From JACVRM01 sp963809765 (GTDB lineage: Bacteria > Actinomycetota > Thermoleophilia > Gaiellales > Gaiellaceae), in contig CAWEKT010000003.1 in NCBI GenBank assembly GCA_963809765.1, forward strand, positions 558,001 to 622,000: a stretch of 64,000 nucleotides of DNA. Direction: 5' to 3'. The position numbers were made by a program, and so were the translations under genes. Shown piece by piece: positions 55,798 through 64,000 of this stretch; the stretch's first letter is position 1, and every line of letters begins with the position of its first letter. The notes beneath the pieces were generated by a model that did not search any database, was not told the DNA's origin, and saw only the letters and a list, made by a program, of their open reading frames with translations.

Positions 55798-56094
55798 ATG
55801 ACCAACATCTTCTCCGACATCATCGAAGACCATCTGAGGCTGAGGGACCAAAACGCCCGGCTCGAGACGCTGATGCCGCTCGACCGCTACAAGGGCGTCG
55901 ATCCCTTCGAGAATCACCCGCTGTTCAAGACCGAGGAGCAGGCCCGCATCGAGGACACCCTCGACGGCGGCATGTCGATCGTCGACCTCGAGCAGGAGCT
56001 CGTCGCCGTCCCGGCGCACGGGTACGACGACATTCCCGCCGCCGACGGCCAGGGCCTTTGGAGCCGCTCCCGGGACTTCGACTGGGGCGACTAG
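55798..56094 (+). CDS. Conserved-looking acidic protein of unknown function
   Basis: 98 aa, begins MTNIFSDIIEDHLRLRDQNA and ends SRDFDWGD. Acidic and helical, no cysteines. The only ribosome site (gggagggggg) is 17 nt upstream. Codon usage is typical for the window. I do not recognise a family. Confidence 0.65.
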   Translation: MTNIFSDIIEDHLRLRDQNARLETLMPLDRYKGVDPFENHPLFKTEEQARIEDTLDGGMSIVDLEQELVAVPAHGYDDIPAADGQGLWSRSRDFDWGD

Positions 56095-56161
56095 CTCCCC
56101 CGCGGGTCTCTGCCTCACGGGGTGGGCCCACCACCTCGGTTGCGGCGTGCCGTCGGGTCGC

Positions 56162-57382
56162 ATGAGCAGCAACGGGTACCCAGTTGCCCAGTACGCCCGT
56201 CTCGCCGTGGACGTGGGACTCAACCTGCAGGCGGGCCAGGACGTGCTCGTCGTCTGCGACGTCGAGCAGGCTCCGTTCGCGCGCGCCCTGGCCGAGGCTG
56301 CGTACGACGCCGGCGCGCGGTTCGTTGACGTGGACTACCGGGACGCCCGCATGCGGCGCATCCTGGCCGACCGCGCCCCGGACGACGCCCTCGGCTGGGC
56401 CCGCCCGTACCGGATCAAGCAGGTGAGCGACCTGGCCGAGCGGCAGGGCGCGCTCGTCAGCATCTCAGGGCCCGAGGATCCGGCGGTGTTCGCGGGCGTC
56501 AACGGCGAGCGGCTCGCCCGCTCGGTGCCCGTTGACGAGCGCCGCGCCTTCCTCGAGGTCGTCGGCGAGGCCAAGGTCAACTGGACGATCGTCGCCGGCC
56601 CGACCGAGGCGTGGGCGCGGCGGCTGTTCGACGAGCCGGACGTCCGGCGCCTCTGGGAGGCGGTGATCACAGCCGTGCGACTGGACGAGCCCGACCCGGT
56701 CACCGCCTGGCGCAACCACATGGCCTGGCTCAAGGCGCGCGCCGACCGCATGACGGAGCACGGGTTCGACACGATCCGCCTGGCGGGCCCGGGCACCGAC
56801 CTTACGGTCGGGATGCTCGAGGGCGGCCTCTGGGAGTGCGCCGCCATGACGACCAGCTGGGGTCTGCCGTTCGTGCCGAACATGCCGACCGAGGAGGTCT
56901 TCACGACTCCGCACGCAGCCCGCACCGAAGGCACGGTGCGCTCGACCCGGCCGCTGATCCTGCTCGGCCAGCTCGTGCGCGACATCGAGCTGCGCTTCGA
57001 GGGAGGCCGGGCGGTCGAGGTCCGCGCCGCGGAGGGCGAAGACGTGCTCCGCGAGCACATGGCGAGCGACCCGAACGCCGTCAGGCTCGGCGAACTGGCC
57101 CTCGTCGAGGAGACGTCACGCGTCGGTCAGACGGGGCTCACGTTCTACGACACGCTCTTCGACGAGAACGCGGCCTCGCACATCGCCTACGGCGAGGGGC
57201 TGCCGGAGGCCCTGCCGGGCGGCCAGGAGCTCGGCTGGGACGAACGGGAGGCGGCCGGCATCAACCACTCCACCGTCCACGTCGACTTCATGGTCGGGAG
57301 CGCAGAGGTCGACGTCGACGGCATCCCGAAGGACGGCGCGGCTGTGCCGATCATGCGCGGCGGCCGCTGGGTGCTCGGCTAG
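56162..57382 (+). CDS. M29-family aminopeptidase
   Basis: 406 aa. Two-domain M29 (AmpS/PepS) peptidase with the dinuclear-metal motifs NMPTEEVFTTP, the ENAASHIAYGEG region and INHSTVHVDFMVG; catalytic residues fall in these strands. A cytosolic enzyme removing N-terminal residues. Typical length. ATG 56162 was chosen; an upstream frame exists but lacks homology. Confidence 0.92.
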   Translation: MSSNGYPVAQYARLAVDVGLNLQAGQDVLVVCDVEQAPFARALAEAAYDAGARFVDVDYRDARMRRILADRAPDDALGWARPYRIKQVSDLAERQGALVSISGPEDPAVFAGVNGERLARSVPVDERRAFLEVVGEAKVNWTIVAGPTEAWARRLFDEPDVRRLWEAVITAVRLDEPDPVTAWRNHMAWLKARADRMTEHGFDTIRLAGPGTDLTVGMLEGGLWECAAMTTSWGLPFVPNMPTEEVFTTPHAARTEGTVRSTRPLILLGQLVRDIELRFEGGRAVEVRAAEGEDVLREHMASDPNAVRLGELALVEETSRVGQTGLTFYDTLFDENAASHIAYGEGLPEALPGGQELGWDEREAAGINHSTVHVDFMVGSAEVDVDGIPKDGAAVPIMRGGRWVLG

Positions 57383-57404
57383 GCCCCACGCTTCACGTCC
57401 TGAA

Positions 57405-57431
57405 TGGACATGTCCCGGAGGGACGTGTCCA
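57405..57431. repeat. Palindrome between convergent genes
   Basis: tggacatgtccc and gggacgtgtcca pair over 12 bp with one G-T mismatch around ggа-type centre. It resembles the GGGAC/GTCCC palindrome in grpE and may also act as terminator for the M29 gene. No other feature is seen in the gap to 57569. Confidence 0.55.
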
Positions 57432-57569
57432 GGCCAGCACACACACCCACGCCCCACCCTCCCAAGGGGAGAGCTGCCTCCACCTCCCGCCCGCGGTCGA
57501 CGGTACCGGCGAATCTCGCGCGCGTCTGGGACGGCTTCGTGCCGGTTGTGCGCCGCGGGGCCGGGAGGG

Positions 57570-57986
57570 CTAGGTCGTCGTGTCGGAGGCCACGGCCGGC
57601 GTCGCCCCGCCGCCCGCCTCCACCGTCCAGCGGACGACGTCGCGGATGCTGACGATGCCGACGGCGCGGTCGTCCTCGACGACCGGCAGGTGGCGGAAGC
57701 CCTGCTCGATCATGACCCGGCCGGCCTCTTCGGCCGACATCGACTCGGAGGCCGTCACCGGGTCGGCAGTCATCCACTCGCGAACCCGAGCCTCGGACGA
57801 GTGCACGCGCCCGGCAACCGCGCGCAGGATGTCACGCTCGCTCAGGATCCCGATCAGCCGCCCGTAGTCGAGGACCACGCACGCGCCGACGCCACGCTCC
57901 GCCATCTGCTCGGCGGCGAAGCCGATCGTGTCTTCCGGCGCCACGGCCAGCACGTCCCGCTGCATGATGTCGCCGAGCCTGGTCAC
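57570..57986 (-). CDS. Tandem CBS-domain protein
   Basis: 138 aa. Two CBS motifs: MQRDVLAVAPEDTIGFAAEQ...GILSERDILRAVAG and WMTADPVTASESMSAEEAGR...GIVSIRDVVRW. CBS pairs bind adenine nucleotides and sense energy state. Divergent from korA with a short gap; a regulatory role for energy metabolism is only suggestion. Confidence 0.9.
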   Translation of the reverse strand: MTRLGDIMQRDVLAVAPEDTIGFAAEQMAERGVGACVVLDYGRLIGILSERDILRAVAGRVHSSEARVREWMTADPVTASESMSAEEAGRVMIEQGFRHLPVVEDDRAVGIVSIRDVVRWTVEAGGGATPAVASDTTT

Positions 57987-58069
57987 GCTGCGAGGATAGC
58001 CGCCCTACCGGTCGCAGCCGCCACGGCCGGCTCGCCCGAACTGGGACGGAGGTCCGGAGGCGGCTCGGG

Positions 58070-58075
58070 TACGCT
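58070..58075 (+). promoter_or_regulatory. -10 element of korA, leaderless type
   Basis: TACGCT lies 8 nt before the ATG at 58084. Confidence 0.5.
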
Positions 58076-58083
58076 GGCGGAAC

Positions 58084-59916
58084 ATGGCGACGAAGCCGGT
58101 CGAGCAGCTCGAGCAGGTCGTCATTCGCTTCGCCGGAGATTCGGGTGACGGCATGCAGCTGACGGGCTCGCGGTTCACGAGCGAGACCGCGCTGCTCGGC
58201 AACGACCTCTCGACGCTCCCGGACTTCCCCGCCGAGATCCGCGCGCCGGCCGGCTCGCTCCCGGGCGTGTCCGGCTTCCAGATCCAGTTCGCCTCGCACG
58301 ACATCCTCACGCCGGGCGACGCCCCGAACGTGCTGGTGGCGATGAACCCGGCCGCGCTCAAGACCAACCTGCGCGACCTGCCGAAGGGCGGCACGCTCAT
58401 CGTCAACCGCGACGCGTTCACCGACCGCAACCTCGAGAAGGCCGGCTATGCGGCGAACCCGCTGGAGGACGGAGCCCTCGACGAGTATCACGTCCACCCC
58501 GTGCCGCTCACGAGCCTCACCCTCGAGGCGGTCAAGGACGCCGGCGTGACCAAGCGCGAGGCGGAGCGCTCCAAGAACATGTTCGCGCTCGGGCTGATGT
58601 CGTGGCTCTACCACCGGCCCACCGACGGCACCATCAAGTACATCCAGAGCAAGTTCGCCTCGAAGCCCGAGATCGCAGCGGCGAACGAGCTGGCCTTCAA
58701 GGCCGGCTGGGCGTACGGCGAGACCAGCGAGGACTTCGCGGTCACCTACGAGGTCAGCCCTGCGCGCCTGCGCCCGGGCACGTACCGCAACATCACGGGC
58801 AACCAGGCGCTCGGGCTCGGCCTCGTCGCCGCGGGCGTCCGCAGCGGCCTGCCGCTCTTCCTCGGCGCCTACCCGATCACGCCCGCGTCGGCGCTGCTCG
58901 AGGATCTCGCGCGCCAGAAGCACTTCGGCATCCGCACCTTCCAGGCCGAGGACGAGATCGCTGCGGCCGGCGCCGCCCTCGGGGCCAGCTTCGGGGGCTC
59001 GCTGGCAGTGACGACCTCGAGCGGCCCGGGGGTCGTGCTCAAGATGGAGACGATCGGGCTGGCGGTCACGCTCGAGCTGCCGCTCGTGATCGTGGACGTC
59101 CAGCGGGCCGGCCCGTCGACCGGCATGCCGACCAAGCCCGAGCAGGCCGACCTGCTGCTCGTCATGTACGGCCGCAATGCCGAGTCGCCGGTCCCTGTCG
59201 TCGCCGCGTCGACGCCGGGAGGATGCTTCGACGCCGCCATCGAGGCCTGCCGGATCGCGCTCGCCTACCGCACGCCGGTCTTCCTGCTCTCTGACGCCTA
59301 TCTCGCCAACGGCTCCGAGCCCTGGCAGCTGCCGGACGTCGGCGACCTGCCCGACCTGACGCCGTCGTTCACGACCGAGACGAACCACAACGGGGACTAC
59401 TGGCCCTACCTCCGCGACCCCGAGACGCTCGCCCGTGACTGGGCGCTGCCGGGCACTCCGGGCCTCGAGCACCGGATCGGCGGGCTGGAGAAGTCGGACG
59501 GGACCGGGAACGTGTCCTACGACCCCGACAACCACGATCACATGGTCCGCCTGCGCGCGGCCAAGGTGGCGGGCATCGACGTCCCCGACCTGAAGGTCGA
59601 CGCCGAGGGCGGCGAGGAGCTGCTCGTGCTCGGCTGGGGCGGCACGTACGGGCCGATCGGCGCGGCTGTCCGGCGCCTGCGGGCCGAGGGCGGCAGGGTC
59701 GCACACGCTCACCTGACGCACCTCAATCCGCTGCCCCGCAACACCGGCGAGGTGCTCGCGGCGTACCCGAAGGTGCTCATTCCGGAGATGAACCTCGGCC
59801 AGCTGCTGATGCTCGTGCGAGCGACGTTCCTGGTCGACGCCGTCGGCTACAACCGCGTGCGCGGGCTGCCCTTCCGCTCCGACGAGCTCGCCGACGCGAT
59901 GAGGGCGCTGCTGTGA
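58084..59916 (+). CDS. korA: 2-oxoglutarate:ferredoxin oxidoreductase alpha subunit (gamma-alpha fusion)
   Basis: 610 aa. The N-terminal gamma domain (1-190; VIRFAGDSGDGMQLTGSRF) is fused to the alpha (PYR) domain (NITGNQALGLGLVAAGVRSG, YPITPASALLEDLAR, EDEIAAAGAALGASFGGSLA, TTSSGPGVVLKMETIGLAV). This is the KorA type of actinobacteria, which oxidises 2-oxoglutarate to succinyl-CoA with ferredoxin as acceptor. A 60-aa ORF and korB follow with 4-bp overlaps. Confidence 0.94.
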   Translation: MATKPVEQLEQVVIRFAGDSGDGMQLTGSRFTSETALLGNDLSTLPDFPAEIRAPAGSLPGVSGFQIQFASHDILTPGDAPNVLVAMNPAALKTNLRDLPKGGTLIVNRDAFTDRNLEKAGYAANPLEDGALDEYHVHPVPLTSLTLEAVKDAGVTKREAERSKNMFALGLMSWLYHRPTDGTIKYIQSKFASKPEIAAANELAFKAGWAYGETSEDFAVTYEVSPARLRPGTYRNITGNQALGLGLVAAGVRSGLPLFLGAYPITPASALLEDLARQKHFGIRTFQAEDEIAAAGAALGASFGGSLAVTTSSGPGVVLKMETIGLAVTLELPLVIVDVQRAGPSTGMPTKPEQADLLLVMYGRNAESPVPVVAASTPGGCFDAAIEACRIALAYRTPVFLLSDAYLANGSEPWQLPDVGDLPDLTPSFTTETNHNGDYWPYLRDPETLARDWALPGTPGLEHRIGGLEKSDGTGNVSYDPDNHDHMVRLRAAKVAGIDVPDLKVDAEGGEELLVLGWGGTYGPIGAAVRRLRAEGGRVAHAHLTHLNPLPRNTGEVLAAYPKVLIPEMNLGQLLMLVRATFLVDAVGYNRVRGLPFRSDELADAMRALL

Positions 59917-60095
59917 CGACGTTCTCCTACCGGGTGGCGAAGGACGACACGGTCCTGGTCTCGTGGAACGGCCGGACGGTGACGACGCTGCGCGGCGACC
60001 GCGCGCGGCAGTTCCTCGACGAGGTCGGTCGCGGCGAGGAGCAGCGGGTCATGGCGAGGTACACGGGCAACTTCAAGCGAGGCAACGAACGATGA
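59913..60095 (+). CDS. 60-aa ORF between korA and korB
   Basis: Begins MTTFSYRVAKDDTVLVSWNG and ends GNFKRGNER. A beta-rich small protein with a basic C-terminus. The start overlaps the korA stop (GTGA) and the stop overlaps the korB ATG (ATGA), so its translation is tied to both subunits. I do not recognise a family; a role in KorAB assembly or folding is inference. Confidence 0.7.
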   Translation: MTTFSYRVAKDDTVLVSWNGRTVTTLRGDRARQFLDEVGRGEEQRVMARYTGNFKRGNER

Positions 60096-61171
60096 GCGGA
60101 CACGAGCTCGAAGCCGACCAGGGCTCGACCCACGCGGTCGGCGACGGCAACGGCAACGGGGCGGTCGGCCACCAGCTGACCGCGAAGGACTTCAAGTCCG
60201 ACCAGGAGGTGCGCTGGTGCCCGGGGTGCGGCGACTACGCCGTCCTGGCCGCGGTGCAGGCCTTCATGCCGGAGCTGGGTCTGCCGCGCGAGCGGATCGT
60301 CTTCGTGTCCGGGATCGGCTGTGCCGCCAGGTTCCCGTACTACATGCAGACCTACGGCATGCACTCCATCCACGGCCGCGCGCCCGCGATCGCAACCGGG
60401 CTGTCGGCGTCACGACCCGACCTCTCGGTGTGGGTGGTCACCGGTGACGGCGACGCGCTCTCGATCGGCGGGAATCACCTCATCCACTCGCTGCGGCGCA
60501 ACGTCAACATCAAGATCCTGCTCTTCAACAACCAGATCTACGGGCTGACCAAGGGTCAGTACTCCCCCACCTCGCCACTCGGGACGTTGAACCGCACGAC
60601 GCCGATGGGCTCGCTCGACTGGCCGTTCAACCCGCTCTCGCTCGCGCTCGGGGCCGAGGCGACGTTCGTCGCGCGCTCGATCGACACCGACCGCAAGCAC
60701 CTGACGGAGGTGCTCCGGCGCGCGGCGACACACAAGGGCACGGCCTTCGTCGAGATCTACCAGAACTGCAACGTCTACAACGACGGCGCCTTCGACGCCG
60801 TCCGCGAGGACAAGGTGAACGCCAACCGCATCCCGCTGAGCCACGGCCAGCCGGTCCGCTTCGGTGCGGAAGCCGAGCGCGGAGTGATCCAGCGGGCCGA
60901 CGGCACGCTCGAGATCGCGGCGGTCGCAGACGTGGGCGAGGACGCGCTGCTCGTGCACGACGAGCACGCCGAGCACTCGAGCCTCGCCTTCGCGCTGTCG
61001 CGGCTGTCACACACGCCGACCGGGCCGACACCGATCGGGATCTTCCGCGACGTCGAGCGGCCGGTCTACGACGCGCTCATGGACGACCAGCTCGAGAAAG
61101 CACGTGCCGAGCGCGGCCCCGGCGACCTGCACGCGCTGCTGCACGCCGGCGACACCTGGACGGTCGCGTAG
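60092..61171 (+). CDS. korB: 2-oxoglutarate:ferredoxin oxidoreductase beta subunit
   Basis: 359 aa. TPP-binding subunit with the cluster/TPP residues WCPGCGDYAVLAA (C43, C46), GIGCAARFPYY, the GDGDALSIGGNHLIHSLRRN motif and NNQIYGLTKGQYSPTSPLG. About 35 unstructured N-terminal residues (GDGNGNGAVG) precede the fold. Works with KorA; overlaps orf60 by 4 bp. Confidence 0.95.
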   Translation: MSGHELEADQGSTHAVGDGNGNGAVGHQLTAKDFKSDQEVRWCPGCGDYAVLAAVQAFMPELGLPRERIVFVSGIGCAARFPYYMQTYGMHSIHGRAPAIATGLSASRPDLSVWVVTGDGDALSIGGNHLIHSLRRNVNIKILLFNNQIYGLTKGQYSPTSPLGTLNRTTPMGSLDWPFNPLSLALGAEATFVARSIDTDRKHLTEVLRRAATHKGTAFVEIYQNCNVYNDGAFDAVREDKVNANRIPLSHGQPVRFGAEAERGVIQRADGTLEIAAVADVGEDALLVHDEHAEHSSLAFALSRLSHTPTGPTPIGIFRDVERPVYDALMDDQLEKARAERGPGDLHALLHAGDTWTVA

Positions 61172-61207
61172 CGCGTCAGCAAGCCGGCTGGAGTCGCGGC
61201 GCTGTGC

Positions 61208-61381
61208 CTAGGGAAACAGGCCGGCGACGCGACCGATCGCCGCGATGACGTTGCCGGCGAGCAACGCGAGCGCTCCCAGGCACGCGATCGTGATCACGGT
61301 GAGCACGACGCTGTACTCGGCCATCGTCTGACCAGTTTCGGCGAGAGAGCGGCGTCGGAGCGCCTCGAGGATGTCCGCCAT
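61208..61381 (-). CDS. Flp-family type IVb pilin
   Basis: 57 aa. Short leader ending in a Gly before the conserved TMAEYSVVLTVITIAC segment (E5-Y6 of mature pilins), then a hydrophobic helix. GGAGGTAC ribosome site before ATG 61381. No tad secretion genes are visible in the window, so its assembly system must be elsewhere. Confidence 0.85.
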   Translation of the reverse strand: MADILEALRRRSLAETGQTMAEYSVVLTVITIACLGALALLAGNVIAAIGRVAGLFP

Positions 61382-61462
61382 CGATGTACCTCCGTGTGGG
61401 CGAGGGCGCGCCGCAGGCGCCGTTGTTGTCCCTGACCCCATCGGCCCGCCGCTCTGCAGCCG

Positions 61463-61876
61463 CTATCCCTCGGAGGAGCGTCCCTCGCCCGCGCCCCAGC
61501 CCTCGAACAACGCCACCCGTCCCGGCTCCTGCACCCAGTAGTCGACCTGCTCTCGTACGAGCCCGTCGACTCCGAAGCGGAGCACCGTCGCACCGCACAG
61601 CGTGATGCGAGCTCCGGCCTCGACGTAGGAGGCCCACCACTCCACGGCGGCTCGATCCCCGGCGACGACCGGCTCTCCGAAGCGGCACTCGATCTGCTCC
61701 TCCTCGGCGAACACGGTCTCGACGTAGGCGCGCGGGCTCGCCGCCGGGTCGCGCAACGGATGCGAGCGGTAGGACGCTCCATCGGCGTACAGGGCGACGA
61801 TTGCGTCGGCGTCCCTGGCCGGCCAGGCGCGCTCCCACGTGTCCCGCCAGCGGCGGGCAGCCTCTCGCGAGTCCAT
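61463..61876 (-). CDS. SnoaL-like (NTF2-fold) protein
   Basis: 137 aa. NTF2-like cone with RWRDTWERAWPARDADAIVA, LYADGASYRSHPLRDP and AAVEWWASYVEAGARITLCG. These are small polyketide cyclases or limonene-epoxide-hydrolase-like proteins, often of unknown substrate. Precedes the pilin gene and follows the sugar permease gene by 6 bp. Confidence 0.8.
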   Translation of the reverse strand: MDSREAARRWRDTWERAWPARDADAIVALYADGASYRSHPLRDPAASPRAYVETVFAEEEQIECRFGEPVVAGDRAAVEWWASYVEAGARITLCGATVLRFGVDGLVREQVDYWVQEPGRVALFEGWGAGEGRSSEG

Positions 61877-61882
61877 CACGAC

Positions 61883-62776
61883 CTATTTGACGGAGCCGGC
61901 GAGCAGCCCTTCCACGAAGTAGCGCTGGAAGGCGAAGAAGACGGCGAGCGGGATCGCCAGCGAGACGAAGGTGGCCGGCGCGATCAGCTCGATGTTGGAG
62001 CCGAAGGCCCTCAGCTGAGAGAAGATCGCGACGGTGATCGGCTGTGTCTCGCGGCCGAACGTCAGCGCAACGAGCAGGTCGTTCCAGGTCCAGAGGAACT
62101 GGAAGATCGCCAACGAGGCGATCGCCGGCAACCCCAGCGGCAGGATCAGCGTCACGAAGATGCGGACTTCGGAGGCGCCGTCGATCCGGGCCGCTTCCAG
62201 CAGGTCCTTCGGGATCCCGATGAAGAAGTTCCGCAGCAGGAAGATGGCGAACGGCAGTCCGAAGGCGGTGTGAAACAGGATCAGCCCCAGGACGGTGTCG
62301 AAGAGGCTGAAGGTGTTGTAGAGCGAGAAGATCGGGATGAGCGCCATCTGCAGCGGCACCACGAGCAGCGCGATCACGAGGATGAAGAGCCAGTCCCGCC
62401 CGGGGAACTCCATCCACGCGAATGCGTATCCCGCCATCGACGCGACGATGACCGGCAGCACGGTGCCGCCCACCGCGATCACCGCGGTCGTCCAGAGCGC
62501 ACCCGTGATCGTCTCGTTGCTGAGCACCGCGTCGTAGTTGGACCAGGTCGCCTTGCCCGGCTCGGAGAAGAGCTGCCACCAGCCCTGCTCCTGAAAGTCC
62601 GTCGGCGACAGCAGTGAGGTGAGAAAGAGACCGAGCGTCGGCACCAGCCAGAGCACGCCGACGAAGACCAGGACGAAGTAGACCGGCGTCTTGCTCAGGA
62701 TGCGGACGATGCGGGCGCCGGTGCGCTCCTCCACCTCGACGGGGGCGGTGTGGGCGGTCTCGGCGGTCGCGGCCAC
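61883..62776 (-). CDS. Sugar ABC transporter permease (MalG type)
   Basis: 297 aa, six helices. Conserved EAA motif EAARIDGASEVRIFVTLILPLGLP, and the segment FPGRDWLFILVIALLVVPLQMALIP. The GTG 62776 overlaps the TAG of the preceding permease by one base. Inner-membrane subunit of a carbohydrate ABC importer; binding protein and ATPase genes lie beyond the window edge. Confidence 0.92.
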   Translation of the reverse strand: MAATAETAHTAPVEVEERTGARIVRILSKTPVYFVLVFVGVLWLVPTLGLFLTSLLSPTDFQEQGWWQLFSEPGKATWSNYDAVLSNETITGALWTTAVIAVGGTVLPVIVASMAGYAFAWMEFPGRDWLFILVIALLVVPLQMALIPIFSLYNTFSLFDTVLGLILFHTAFGLPFAIFLLRNFFIGIPKDLLEAARIDGASEVRIFVTLILPLGLPAIASLAIFQFLWTWNDLLVALTFGRETQPITVAIFSQLRAFGSNIELIAPATFVSLAIPLAVFFAFQRYFVEGLLAGSVK

Positions 62777-64000
62777 TAGGTCTCTCTCCGGAAACGTCGG
62801 ATGTTCAGCAGCAGGATGGGGATGACGAGCAGGAAGATGAAGACGGCGATGGCCGAGCCGACGCCGAAGTTGTTGGCGCCGCCGAACGAGGTCCGCCACA
62901 TCGCGAGCGCGAGGACGTTCGCGTCGTCCTGCACGGACCCGGGCGCGACGGCCACGACGATGTCGAACACCTTCAGGACGTTGATGAGCATGGTGATGAA
63001 GACGACCGTCAGCACCGGTGCCAGCAGCGGCACCGTGATGCGCCGGAACACCTGCCACTCGCTGGCGCCGTCGGTCCGCGCGGCCTCGAGCGTGTCTCGC
63101 GGGATGGCCGCCAGGCCGGCGGCGATCACCACCATCGAGAACCCGGCCCAGATCCAGATGTAGGCGATCATCACCGAGGGCGTGATCAGGTCCTCGCCCA
63201 ACCAGGCGACGCCGTCGAACGGCTCCGCGAAGGTCGCCTTGTCGATCTGCACCGAGTAGCTCCCCGGCTCGAGCTCGGTGAATTCGAACGTGCCGTCCAC
63301 CTCGGTCTTCGCCGTCGCGCTGTCGCCGCCGGCGGACTCGACGCGCACGGTCACGCCCGGCAGCCCGAGCTCCTCGCTCTCGACCTGGCCGGGCTCGCCG
63401 CCGCCGGGCTTGAAGTCTCGCCAGACGACGCCCCGGATGCCACCCTGGAGCGCCTCCGGCTGGACGGCCTGGACCGCACCCTCCGGCACATGGTCCGGCG
63501 GGATCGCCGTCAAGCCGAGCACCGCGACCTCGCCCGGATCGACCGGCTCGTCCAGCGTGAGTCCCTGCTCCGTGCGAGCCGGTGAGGTCGTCCGTCGAGG
63601 GGCGGGCCTGGGTCAGCACCGCACCGGGGCTGAAAGCATCCTTTGCGACCTGGATGCCCGCGTTCAGCGCCCCGAGCTCCGGGTCCTTGACGTAGACGAT
63701 GCGCCAGGTGATCCCGGCCGCGAACGCCGAGATCGCCATGGGCATGAAGACGGCGGTCTTGAACGCGACCGACCAGCGCACCCGCTCGGTCAGCACCGCG
63801 AAGATCAGGCCGACGGCGGTGACGAAGGCCGGCACCACCGCAACCCAGATCGCGTTGTTCTGGACGGCGATCCGCAGCACCTCGGTGGTGAAGATCTGCT
63901 CGTAGTTGTCGAGGCCGACGAAGCCGCCGTCGTTGTCGAAGAGGCTGCGGATGATGGTGCGGACCGTCGGGTAGACGATCCACACGCCGAGAAAGAACGC
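62776..64000 (-). CDS. Sugar ABC transporter permease (MalF type), 5' end outside, with inserted Ig-like domain
   Basis: Partial at the window edge; one +1 frameshift near 63573. The TM region (VWIVYPTVRTIIRSLFDNDG; VGLIFAVLTERVRWSVAFKT; the permease EAA motif EAARTDGASEWQVFRRITVP) frames an extracytoplasmic insertion of about 72 residues (63229-63444), GVVWRDFKPGGGEPG...LPGVTVRVESAG...TEVDGTFEFTELEPGSYSV, the fold of SdrD/Cna-B-like or carboxypeptidase-regulatory domains. MalF of E. coli also carries a large periplasmic loop, but not this type. Partner of the MalG-like subunit. Confidence 0.8.

Noticed and set aside
61208..61381. Tad pilus locus
   Set aside because: Only a pilin gene is present; no CpaF, TadB/C or prepilin peptidase is encoded in the window.

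Overview
The window is GC-rich actinobacterial chromosome. The single-copy housekeeping set, the dnaK-grpE-dnaJ-hspR-clpB block, the inositol-phospholipid genes, the 2-oxoglutarate:ferredoxin oxidoreductase, the Thermoleophilia-style Ig-like repeat proteins and the many leaderless promoters suggest a deep-branching class such as Thermoleophilia (Gaiellales/Solirubrobacterales). That placement is inference from gene content. I see no prophage, IS element, CRISPR array, rRNA or origin, and no stretch over 300 bp without a gene.

Layout. 1-6.0 kb: two tandem secreted Ig-like repeat proteins, the first broken by frameshifts. 6.1-13.2 kb: a cupin gene converging on a leftward heat-shock operon (dnaK, grpE, dnaJ, a small membrane ORF, hspR, clpB). 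13.3-16.1 kb: a small membrane protein, an ATP-grasp protein, CsbD, MoaA and a VOC protein. 16.2-20.7 kb: an inositol-phospholipid cluster (PAP2 phosphatase, phosphatidylinositol-phosphate synthase, inositol-phosphate synthase with a fused N-terminal DNA-binding segment), then a membrane protein and a GNAT. 20.8-28.7 kb: a large secreted LVIVD-like protein, a glycosyltransferase-PHP fusion, a UDG-like protein, a membrane-anchored SARP/BTAD regulator with a divergent secreted protein, and a presenilin-like membrane protein. 28.6-38.9 kb: a palindromic repeat cluster, an RlmD-type methylase, an ABC-2 exporter, YjbQ, a zinc peptidase, ferritin, a cyclic-2,3-diphosphoglycerate-synthase-like protein, an anti-sigma/sigma pair, rhomboid and a mini-zincin. 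39-44.7 kb: small coiled-coil genes, a csoR-copA-copZ copper operon, tRNA-Ala, a lipoprotein/PIN pair and an Ada-like domain. 44.8-51.8 kb: CAP and L,D-transpeptidase genes, then a DUF4331-TPR-NicO-NicT metal cluster. 51.9-61.2 kb: sucA, an M29 aminopeptidase, a CBS protein and korA-orf60-korB. 61.2-64 kb: a lone Flp pilin, a SnoaL-like protein and two sugar ABC permeases.

Two themes cut across the window. First, many otherwise intact genes carry single-base +1 insertions, which is best explained by systematic sequence error, so these genes are annotated as frame-corrected loci. Second, a TANNNT hexamer lies 4-9 nt upstream of many start codons, pointing to widespread leaderless transcription.

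The most interesting candidates are the DNA-binding-domain/inositol-phosphate-synthase fusion preceded by two identical-architecture palindromes 21 bp apart, a bacterial presenilin-type (A22) intramembrane protease candidate, a MalF-like permease with an inserted Ig-like domain, and a family of short palindromic repeats that supply stop codons to neighbouring genes.
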